Shown: positions 6,822 to 13,180 of the stretch, piece after piece
How the letters are laid out: every line of letters starts with the position of its first letter
Numbering within the stretch: position 1 is the stretch's first letter
Assembly (NCBI GenBank): GCA_929200335.1
Contig: CAKMZG010000006.1
Location: forward strand, 16,570 to 31,512
DNA length: 14,943 nucleotides
DNA from: an uncultured Alphaproteobacteria bacterium
Lineage (GTDB): Bacteria > Pseudomonadota > Alphaproteobacteria > Rhizobiales > Rhizobiaceae
Direction of reading: 5' to 3'
The notes under the pieces: generated by a model
The model's input: only the letters and a program-made list of their open reading frames with translations
Told to the model about the DNA's origin: nothing
The model's database searches: none
Translations under genes and position numbers: made by a program

Positions 6822-7519
6822 CAAATCGTAAAAAACTAAATCCTCCCCTTAATTGCGCAAAATGCAAACGCCTCAAAAAGTTCAGAGAACTTCATATTCC
6901 AGATCACCCTGATTGGCATAATGCTCCTGTGGGAACATGGTATCCCAACCTAAATCCAGCTGATAAAACTCTTTATAAAGAAGCCCCCGCACTTGAAACA
7001 ACGGAGCAAGTAAAATTGCTTATCGTAGGAATGGCACCGGGCTTAAAAGGGGCTAATCGCACTGGGCGGCCTTTCACAGGCGATTATGCAGGGGATTTAC
7101 TTTATAGCACCCTATTAAAATTCGGTTTTGCTGAAGGTGAATATCTTTCTACGCCCAATGACAGCATGAATCTAATCAATTGCGCCATTACCAACGCCGT
7201 TCGCTGCGTACCACCACAAAATAAACCCATTGGTGAAGAAGTGAACAATTGCCGCCCCTATCTGGAAAATACGTTAAAATTCTTGCCGCAGCTAAAAATT
7301 GTACTGACTCTTGGAAAAATTGCCCATGATACAACATTGCGCACACTTGGAGAGCGGGTTGCAGCCTATCCATTTAAACATAATGTGAGTTATGATTTAC
7401 CACGCTTTAAATTAATTTCCAGTTATCATTGCTCGCGCTACAATACCAATACTGGCGTATTGACTACTGAAATGTTTGAAGATGTATTTGAAAAAATTCG
7501 CAAAACCGTCGATGCTTGA
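6803..7519 (+). CDS. Uracil-DNA glycosylase, family 5 (UDGb)-like
   Basis: Removes uracil and probably other deaminated bases from DNA as the first step of base-excision repair. The 238-residue protein has C18 and C21 (LNCAKC) plus C135 and C150, the four-cysteine pattern expected for the iron-sulfur cluster of this superfamily. Motif 1 is GMAPGLKGANRTGRPFTGD (76-94), with GANRTGRPFTGD pointing to family 5 over family 4. Motif 2 is SYHCSRYNTNTG (207-218), with H209 and N214. HPDWHNAPVGTW is also typical. The ATG at 6803 is the only usable start: an in-frame TGA lies at 6770-6772 and no ATG, GTG or TTG falls between it and C18 otherwise. That start is buried in a perfect hairpin, and the GGGAG is only 1 nt away. 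It is probably co-transcribed with the NYN gene. Its stop is 2 bp from the convergent lipoprotein gene. Confidence 0.92.
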   Translation: MTHAPISNRKKLNPPLNCAKCKRLKKFRELHIPDHPDWHNAPVGTWYPNLNPADKTLYKEAPALETTEQVKLLIVGMAPGLKGANRTGRPFTGDYAGDLLYSTLLKFGFAEGEYLSTPNDSMNLINCAITNAVRCVPPQNKPIGEEVNNCRPYLENTLKFLPQLKIVLTLGKIAHDTTLRTLGERVAAYPFKHNVSYDLPRFKLISSYHCSRYNTNTGVLTTEMFEDVFEKIRKTVDA

Positions 7520-7521
7520 TT

Positions 7522-8139
7522 TTACCGTACAGTCCAAACTAAAATTTCTTTAGCTACTTGATCAAAGGCATGATCCATGGCTTTAACATAGCTCGCATTA
7601 CTTTGACCAGAAACTGCAGCATGTGCAGTAAATACATTTGAACGAACTACGCGTCCATTGGCATCATTTAAAAGCTTAACAGAGATGGCAACATGAGCTT
7701 GGCTAGAGTTTACACCAATGGCCACTTCAAAAGCACGAATATCTGAAATCAATTGATAATCAATGACAAGCCCATCACCGGGCTTAGCAACAGCCCCTGC
7801 CCGTTTTGAATTTTCAAAAGTATCTACAAGACGCGCTTGTACCATTCTTGGTAGTTTATCACTCCAGCTGGCCTTAGGCAGATATTCAATCGTATCATCA
7901 TTTAAGCGAATAACGATGCGCTCATTATCTAAGAACTTTAATGCAGCAGGTTCTTTGATCAAAAACTGCGAATGGCTCATGCGTGATTTAACAAAATCAT
8001 TGGGTGCTGAAATATCATAGATCAATGGTGGAGGTGGCGATGGCTTTAATAGCGCACAAGCGCTCAGCCCTGCGCTCAATAAAAGCACAGCTGTAAATCG
8101 TAAAAAGATCACATGCCACTTCACCAATTTCAAAGCCAC
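7522..8139 (-). CDS. PqiC/ABC_trans_aux-type outer-membrane lipoprotein of an Mla-like system
   Basis: Likely periplasmic or outer-membrane accessory subunit of the lipid transporter encoded upstream. The 205-residue protein starts with a basic segment, a hydrophobic signal region (about 10-26) and a lipobox LSAC with the lipidated cysteine at 28; the following alanine is compatible with outer-membrane sorting. A proline-rich linker (PSPPPPL) leads to an alpha/beta domain matching the ABC transport auxiliary lipoprotein family (YDISAPNDF, IVIRLNDDTIEYLPKASWSDKLPRMVQARL). The GTG start at 8139 has a weak site; GTG codons at residues 6 and 10 are possible and would leave the signal sequence intact. 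It is last in the minus-strand run after the MCE gene, but 242 bp away, with its own candidate promoter. Family assignment is from pattern, not alignment. Confidence 0.85.
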   Translation of the reverse strand: MALKLVKWHVIFLRFTAVLLLSAGLSACALLKPSPPPPLIYDISAPNDFVKSRMSHSQFLIKEPAALKFLDNERIVIRLNDDTIEYLPKASWSDKLPRMVQARLVDTFENSKRAGAVAKPGDGLVIDYQLISDIRAFEVAIGVNSSQAHVAISVKLLNDANGRVVRSNVFTAHAAVSGQSNASYVKAMDHAFDQVAKEILVWTVR

Positions 8140-8212
8140 TTCTTAAGTTTCAAGATGGTCTCCACCGCAGCTAAACATCCCAATAATCTGAGCACTCCAG
8201 TTTAATTACTAA

Positions 8213-8242
8213 ATTATGCCCAAATTGCCCTTGCCCATTCAA
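8213..8242 (-). promoter_or_regulatory. Candidate lipoprotein-gene promoter with GGGCAA repeats
   Basis: On the minus strand TTGAAT (8242-8237) is followed by 18 nt and CATAAT (8218-8213), about 75 nt before the lipoprotein start. The spacer and its edges contain GGGCAA twice and GGGCAT once (complement of 8216-8236), and another GGGCAA lies upstream at 8274-8269. The repeats may bind a regulator. This is pattern evidence only. Confidence 0.35.
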
Positions 8243-8381
8243 GCTATAAATAACTTATCCCGAAAAACTTGCCCTTTTCCGCTCTTTTTCAAGAAAAAAT
8301 CATAAAATCAGCCTTCATTAATATGGCTATCACTATCTTTTTAAGAAATTAAAGAGAATCAATATAATGTAATCTTACAAT

Positions 8382-9809
8382 TTATCGCCTTGGGCGACCA
8401 CTATATTCGCGCACTTGTGGTTCAGAGCTTAAAATACTGCTGGGGTTATCTCCGATTTTGGTTATGGCGCGTTCAATACGCTGAATAGAGCGTTGTGAGC
8501 TCTGAACTAAAGAACGCACATCGCCTAAACCTCGTTTAGAAAAGTCATTTAATGAACCCGCTATTTCATTCACACGCACCTGTAATTGTTTAGCCAATTT
8601 ACGATATTCCTCAATGGTTACTTGAGCATTGCTCATCAAACCCTTTGTACTATCATCGCCCAAAAGGCCATCTAAAGATACCAAGACATTTTCAACTTTA
8701 CTTGATGCTTTTTCTAAGCGATCTGTAATGGCACGTACATTGCTTACAATTGCTTTAACATCTTCATTGCTATCGCCAATCACGCTGGCCGTTTTTGCAA
8801 CATCATCAATAGCAGCTTTAGCGGTTTGAGTTGCTTCAGCTAAATTATTAAGCGTTGCCTCCACCTTTTCTTTATCAACAGCATCCAAAACCCCATCAAC
8901 CTTAGTCAGCGTACCCTCCAGCTTTTTAGAAGTCTGGCCAAGATCACCCGAAAGTTGCTTCACATTGCCGACGATCGCCTCAACATCAACAGGCTTAATT
9001 ACAGATATAATGCCATCAACTTTAGCAAGCGTCTGTTCTAACTGTTGAGTTGTAGCATCCAGCTTATCCGTAAAATCAGCAACATTAGAGACAATGGATT
9101 TAACATCTTTTGGGTCAATCGCTTTGGTTATACTTTCAACAGCTGAAATTGTGCCATCCATCTTTTCCGATAATTTTTGCAAGGTTAAGGCGACATCGCC
9201 TGCGCCTTTTAAAAATCCCTCAATGCCTTCACGATTATCGGCAATAGTTTGCGTTACCGCCTCAACATTTTTCAAAGTAGCTTGAACACTGCCTTGATTG
9301 TCGACCACCATGGTTTCAAATACGGCTAACACGCGATCAATACGATCTGATATATGCTGTGCTGTAGCTAATAAGTCAGTCACCGCAGAAGGTTGCGCTT
9401 CAATGACAGCAATCTCACCTTTGTTTTCTGCCATTCGCAACAGATTAACTGCCCCCTTAGAACCACCAGAAAGCTCAACCGTTGCAGAACCTGTTAAGCC
9501 TTGAATACCAATATTAGCCTTAGTATCTGCACGAAGCGGTGTATAAGCGTGAACTTGAGCATGGGCAATCACCACCTCTGGATTATCAACATCCAGCGCG
9601 GTGCGCTCAATTGAACCTACATTCACCCCATTAAATAAAACCGGAGAACCTTTAACTAGACCCGCGACAGAACCATTAATTTTAATTTGCAACGGGACTT
9701 GATTATCACTTTGAGAAAAGCCGCCAACCCACAGGATAAACGCAAAGCAAGCCGCCATCACCAAAAGTGTAAAGGCGCCTACAACAACATAATTTGCTTT
9801 GGTTTCCAT
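8382..9809 (-). CDS. mlaD: MlaD/MCE-domain protein with long repetitive helical tail
   Basis: Substrate-binding subunit of an inner-membrane lipid transporter, anchored by one N-terminal membrane segment (about 6-29) and exposed to the periplasm. The MCE domain lies at about 37-115, with INGSVAGLVKGSPVLFNGVNVGS and the closing GIQGLTGSATVELSGG. From about 140 to 455 the protein is a helical, coiled-coil-like tail. Within it a 40-residue unit recurs: SNVADFTDKL...LAKVDG (about 240-279), GNVKQLSGDL...LTKVDG (280-319), a degenerate copy (320-354), and SNVRAITDRL...LVSLDG (355-381). The end is basic (GRPRR). At 475 residues it is far longer than E. coli MlaD, but long tails are known in MCE proteins. 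It follows mlaF by 153 bp and precedes the lipoprotein gene. The role is inferred from family and context. Confidence 0.92.
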   Translation of the reverse strand: METKANYVVVGAFTLLVMAACFAFILWVGGFSQSDNQVPLQIKINGSVAGLVKGSPVLFNGVNVGSIERTALDVDNPEVVIAHAQVHAYTPLRADTKANIGIQGLTGSATVELSGGSKGAVNLLRMAENKGEIAVIEAQPSAVTDLLATAQHISDRIDRVLAVFETMVVDNQGSVQATLKNVEAVTQTIADNREGIEGFLKGAGDVALTLQKLSEKMDGTISAVESITKAIDPKDVKSIVSNVADFTDKLDATTQQLEQTLAKVDGIISVIKPVDVEAIVGNVKQLSGDLGQTSKKLEGTLTKVDGVLDAVDKEKVEATLNNLAEATQTAKAAIDDVAKTASVIGDSNEDVKAIVSNVRAITDRLEKASSKVENVLVSLDGLLGDDSTKGLMSNAQVTIEEYRKLAKQLQVRVNEIAGSLNDFSKRGLGDVRSLVQSSQRSIQRIERAITKIGDNPSSILSSEPQVREYSGRPRR

Positions 9810-9880
9810 GGGTATTAAGATCTTTTCAAATTACAATTAAATCAATTAGTCTATTCATCACATAAGAGCATAATAAAGCA

Positions 9881-9909
9881 TTTTTATGAAGTTTGGAGTT
9901 TGTTTTCAA
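9881..9909 (-). promoter_or_regulatory. Candidate internal promoter before the MCE gene
   Basis: On the minus strand TTGAAA (9909-9904) is followed by 17 nt and TAAAAA (9886-9881), within the 153-bp gap between mlaF and the MCE gene. Both boxes are fair matches to housekeeping consensus. It would give the MCE gene its own transcript besides readthrough from mlaE-mlaF. Confidence 0.35.
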
Positions 9910-9962
9910 AAACATCCCCAATTTAAATAATTATGCATCACTTTTTAGCACCTCAGGTATTA

Positions 9963-10730
9963 TTATTTCACAATAGCCCTTGCACGTTTGCCATTAAAAT
10001 ATTCTTGTATCCAAGGATCATCATAGTTCACCACACCCTCAAGTGTATCATTAACCAACACTCTTTTTTGTCCTAAAACCGCAATGCGATCGCAAGCAGT
10101 ATAAAGGCTGTCTAAATCATGGGTAACCATGTAAACCGTTAATCCAAGGGTATCACGAAGCGTAATGATTAACTCATCGAACTCTGCTGCCCCAATAGGA
10201 TCAAGCCCAGAGGTTGGTTCATCCAAAAATACAATATCAGGATCAAGCGCCAAAGCTCGTGCAAGCGCTACGCGCTTTATCATACCGCCAGAGAGTTCTG
10301 AGGGATATTTGTGCAATGCATCTAGAGGCAAACCAACTAGGGTCAATTTTAAAATAACCAATTCATCCAATAAATTTTCTGGCAGATTTAAATATTCACG
10401 CATAGGTAATTGTATATTTTCCCGCACTGTAAGGGACGAAAACAATGCGCCATGTTGAAACAAAACACCCAGCCTTTGATCAATTTTTGTGCGCTCAACA
10501 TCTGCTGCATTGCGATAATCGGTGCCTAAAATCTCAATATCCCCACTTTGGGCAGCATTTAAGCCCAAAATAGTACGAAGCAGTACAGATTTACCTGAAC
10601 CTGAACCGCCAACGAAGCCCAAAATCTCACCTCTATGAACATCAAGGTCTAAACCTTTCAGCACGCTAAAATTGCTAAAGCTTACGGATATATCCCTCAC
10701 CTTTATCACTATATTTTGATCTTTCTCCAT
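9963..10730 (-). CDS. mlaF: Mla-type ABC transporter ATPase
   Basis: ATP-hydrolysing subunit that powers phospholipid movement through the permease at the cytoplasmic face. The 255-residue protein shows Walker A GGSGSGKS (41-48), Q-loop at Q92, signature LSGGMIKRVALARAL (146-160), Walker B IVFLDE (166-171), D-loop SGLDP and switch histidine H204 in MVTHD. LSGGM with KR after it, and FQHGALFSSLTVRENI, are characteristic of the MlaF/Ttg2A branch. It starts 3 bp after the permease stop with no strong independent ribosome-binding site, so it is probably translationally coupled to mlaE. All catalytic motifs are intact. The symbol reflects family membership; the transported lipid and its direction are not shown by sequence. 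Confidence 0.94.
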   Translation of the reverse strand: MEKDQNIVIKVRDISVSFSNFSVLKGLDLDVHRGEILGFVGGSGSGKSVLLRTILGLNAAQSGDIEILGTDYRNAADVERTKIDQRLGVLFQHGALFSSLTVRENIQLPMREYLNLPENLLDELVILKLTLVGLPLDALHKYPSELSGGMIKRVALARALALDPDIVFLDEPTSGLDPIGAAEFDELIITLRDTLGLTVYMVTHDLDSLYTACDRIAVLGQKRVLVNDTLEGVVNYDDPWIQEYFNGKRARAIVK

Positions 10731-10733
10731 CGA

Positions 10734-11939
10734 TCAATACTCAATTGTTGCGTAGAAAATTGCAAAGAGGCCATCCATTAAAATGACCATGAAGATAGCT
10801 TTTACTACAGCGCTAGTAACTCTGCGCCCTAAAGATTCAGCACTGCCGCCAACCTTCACACCTTCTATGGCCGCCACTACACCAATAACCAGGGCCATGA
10901 ATGGCGCTTTAATCAGGCCAGAAAAAATCGTTGATAAATCTATTGCGGTTCGCAAATGCGAGATAAAAGTTTCTGGTACAATGCCAACATAAATTTGACA
11001 AATAAAGAAGGCGCCAACAATTGCCATAAAATTGGCAAGAATGGTCAACAAAGGTAAGGCAATAACAAGGGCTATGATGCGCGGCCAAATTAAAACGCTA
11101 ATCGGATTAAGCCCAATGACCGTTAAAGCATCGACTTCCTCACGCATTTTCATAGAGCCAATTTCAGCAGTCATGGAACTTCCTGTGCGCCCTGCAACCA
11201 TAATGGCCGTTAAAAGAACACCAATTTCACGTAAAACCAAAATACCCACCAGATCAACTGTCCACAGTTCAGCGCCAAAATATTTGAGATAAAAAGCGCT
11301 TTGTTGGGTGATGATGCCACCGATTAATAAGGACATGAGCAAGACAATGGGCGCACCAGTAACTGCCATTTTGTAAAGATGGAAAATCACCGATGTAAAT
11401 TGCGTGCGTATTTTTTTACTGGACTTCATCTGACTGCCGCGCAGCATTGAACCAATGATATGTAGCCCTAAAATGCAATCGTTTTTAATATCAACCATGG
11501 CTTTGCCCGTTGATTCTAAAAACTCTACCCCAAAATAGGATTGTCTTGTTTGAACCTCTTTGTTTTCTGGTACATCCGCAAGGGCATTTAACAATTTTTG
11601 ATGCTCAGCAATGTGAGATATGAAATTGACAGTGCAGCCTTTTGATTTCAAATGCCGCATCAAGCGCTCAATCAACCAAGCGCCAGCAGTGTCAAACCGC
11701 TCAATTTTTTGCGTATCTATGGTCAGTGACTTGCCAGAATAGCCCTGTCCAAAAGCATTAAAATCAAAATCAACGGCTGCAACGTGTTTTATGTCCCAAA
11801 AACCAACAAGTCTTAAAATATTAGTAGAACCGCCATTATCTACAAAAAACTGTATATCATGAACAGCAGGCCTATTGGTCGTGCCACTAGCCTGCGATTT
11901 AGCTTTTAATTTAGCTGTATTTTTTTTAAACCATGACAT
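10734..11939 (-). CDS. mlaE: MlaE permease with N-terminal STAS domain
   Basis: Inner-membrane permease of the lipid transporter. After a basic N-terminus (about 1-20), residues about 28-125 form a STAS-like domain (LTIDTQKIERFDTAGAWLIE resembles a STAS core), the role of separate MlaB in E. coli. The permease proper spans about 160-401, with five or so hydrophobic segments. It includes the MlaE hallmarks GILVLREIGVLLTAIMVAGR and TGSSMTAEIGSMKMREEVDA, the latter likely the ATPase-coupling helix. The C-terminal GVKVGGSAESLGRRVTSAVV is also typical. This is a MlaB-MlaE fusion, common in this family, so no separate mlaB is needed. It is first of the minus-strand cluster, divergent from the epimerase gene. 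The ATG has no clear ribosome-binding site. The assignment is strong; the substrate is inferred. Confidence 0.93.
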   Translation of the reverse strand: MSWFKKNTAKLKAKSQASGTTNRPAVHDIQFFVDNGGSTNILRLVGFWDIKHVAAVDFDFNAFGQGYSGKSLTIDTQKIERFDTAGAWLIERLMRHLKSKGCTVNFISHIAEHQKLLNALADVPENKEVQTRQSYFGVEFLESTGKAMVDIKNDCILGLHIIGSMLRGSQMKSSKKIRTQFTSVIFHLYKMAVTGAPIVLLMSLLIGGIITQQSAFYLKYFGAELWTVDLVGILVLREIGVLLTAIMVAGRTGSSMTAEIGSMKMREEVDALTVIGLNPISVLIWPRIIALVIALPLLTILANFMAIVGAFFICQIYVGIVPETFISHLRTAIDLSTIFSGLIKAPFMALVIGVVAAIEGVKVGGSAESLGRRVTSAVVKAIFMVILMDGLFAIFYATIEY

Positions 11940-11946
11940 AGTTAAT

Positions 11947-11996
11947 TTGATTAGTCCGCAATGATTGATTCTAAATCCAAGCTACCTTATCATGAA
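11947..11996. promoter_or_regulatory. Candidate overlapping divergent promoters
   Basis: Plus strand: TTGATT (11947-11952), 17 nt, TCTAAA (11970-11975), for the epimerase. Minus strand: TTCATG (11996-11991), 17 nt, TAGAAT (11973-11968), for mlaE. The two -10 boxes overlap, so polymerases could compete. The plus-strand promoter would start transcription near 11982, past the ATG at 11961, which supports the later epimerase start. The -35 boxes are weak matches. Confidence 0.3.
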
Positions 11997-12017
11997 CATT
12001 TGATTTGGTCAGCAAAT

Positions 12018-12035
12018 GGAGGTGTTTTTTCAATG
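12018..12035 (+). promoter_or_regulatory. Epimerase ribosome-binding site deciding the start
   Basis: GGAGG (12018-12022) lies 10 nt before ATG (12033-12035). The earlier in-frame ATG at 11961 has no purine-rich sequence upstream, so the protein most likely begins MKLTVFSEEY. Confidence 0.7.
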
Positions 12036-13010
12036 AAGCTCACAGTCTTTTCAGAAGAATACCCAATTAATGGCAATTTCACCATTTCCAGAGGCTCAAA
12101 AACTGCAATTCATCCCGTAGTATGCCAAATTGAAAAGGATGGCATAATTGGTCAAGGCGAATGCATTCCCTATCGCTATTTCAGCGAAACCATTGAGGGC
12201 GTTGTAGAGAGCATAAAATCCGTTAACTCTCAGCTCATCCCTAATTTCACTCGCGACACATTGCAAAATCTGTTGCCTCCTGGCGCTGCTCGAAATGCCA
12301 TTGACTGCGCATTATGGGATCTGGAGAGCAAATACCCAAATTCATCACAGATCAAATCGCACTTTCCTAATCCCCCAGAAAAAATAGTCACCGCCTATAC
12401 CATCTCTGTTGCCAGTCCTGAAAAAATGCATAAACAGGCGTTAGAAAACAGTACTAGAAGTCTATTAAAGTTAAAATTGGCAGGCAACGGTGATGACGAA
12501 CGCATCCAAGCTGTGCGTGAGGCGGCACCCAATGCAACCTTAATTGTTGACGCTAATGAAGCATGGTCAGAATTTCATTTGGAATGCAATATTAAGGCAG
12601 CAAAGGCCTATAATGTTGCAATGATAGAGCAACCGCTCCCAGCTGAACGCGATGGAGCATTGGGGGAAATTGAGCGCATTGTGCCAATTTTTGCCGATGA
12701 ATCTTTACACACTCGCAAAGAACTCAAAGCCCTAAAACCACTCTATGATGGCATTAATATAAAATTGGATAAAACTGGCGGCCTAACAGAAGCTATTCTT
12801 TTGAAAAAAGAGGCTCAAGATCAAGGATTTAAAATCATGATCGGCTGCATGTTAGGGACATCACTTTCTATGGCACCAGCATGGTATCTTGCAAATGATG
12901 TAGAATTTGTAGATTTAGATGGCCCGCTTTTGTTGAAGCAAGACCGTGATCATGGCATTGAATATGATGACAATCACATCTACGCACCTCCTAAAGCCCT
13001 ATGGGGTTAG
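12033..13010 (+). CDS. Enolase-superfamily dipeptide epimerase (L-Ala-D/L-Glu type)
   Basis: Probably inverts the alpha-carbon of a dipeptide such as L-Ala-D-Glu from murein recycling, in the cytoplasm. From the 12033 start the protein is 325 residues. The N-terminal capping domain spans about 1-120. The barrel carries the acid/base pair K146 and K148 (LLKLKLAG) and K244 (INIKLDKTGG), with metal ligands D173 (IVDANEAW), E199 (IEQPLP) and D222 (FADESLHT). A DLD motif at 294-296 near the C-terminus resembles the DxD that holds the substrate amino group in dipeptide epimerases. The family also includes proteins named N-acetyl-D-glutamate racemase DgcA, which I cannot exclude; no dgcN-like neighbour is visible. 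A start at 11961 would add 24 residues unlike the family. It is divergent from mlaE and ends at a terminator. Confidence 0.88.
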   Translation: MKLTVFSEEYPINGNFTISRGSKTAIHPVVCQIEKDGIIGQGECIPYRYFSETIEGVVESIKSVNSQLIPNFTRDTLQNLLPPGAARNAIDCALWDLESKYPNSSQIKSHFPNPPEKIVTAYTISVASPEKMHKQALENSTRSLLKLKLAGNGDDERIQAVREAAPNATLIVDANEAWSEFHLECNIKAAKAYNVAMIEQPLPAERDGALGEIERIVPIFADESLHTRKELKALKPLYDGINIKLDKTGGLTEAILLKKEAQDQGFKIMIGCMLGTSLSMAPAWYLANDVEFVDLDGPLLLKQDRDHGIEYDDNHIYAPPKALWG

Positions 13011-13119
13011 GAATAAAGCATCGCTAAAATTCATCCATCAGAGCGTATAAGGTTTTGAATTCACCTAATCGCAACACGTACTAAACGCTATACGCGCTAA
13101 CGACGCCAAATATCTTCAT

Positions 13120-13157
13120 GCAGCTGGTTAGAGATCTTACCAGCTGCTTTATTTTCT
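13120..13157 (+). terminator. Intrinsic terminator after the epimerase gene
   Basis: GCAGCTGGT (13120-13128) pairs perfectly with ACCAGCTGC (13139-13147) around a 10-nt loop, followed on the plus strand by TTTATTTTCT. It lies about 110 bp after the epimerase stop. On the minus strand no T-run follows, so it mainly serves the plus strand and may only slow transcripts from the convergent mttB-like gene. Confidence 0.75.
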
Positions 13158-13180
13158 ATGCCTGAAAAGGGATCTGTCTT

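Noticed and set aside
7447..7462. 6-bp hairpin (CAATAC, TGGC loop, GTATTG) near the end of the glycosylase gene
   Set aside because: Short stem in coding sequence with no T-run on either strand, so not a terminator.
13043..13095. GCGTATA and TATACGC inverted repeat after the epimerase gene
   Set aside because: Seven-base arms about 39 nt apart are weak; the compact hairpin at 13120-13147 explains termination better.
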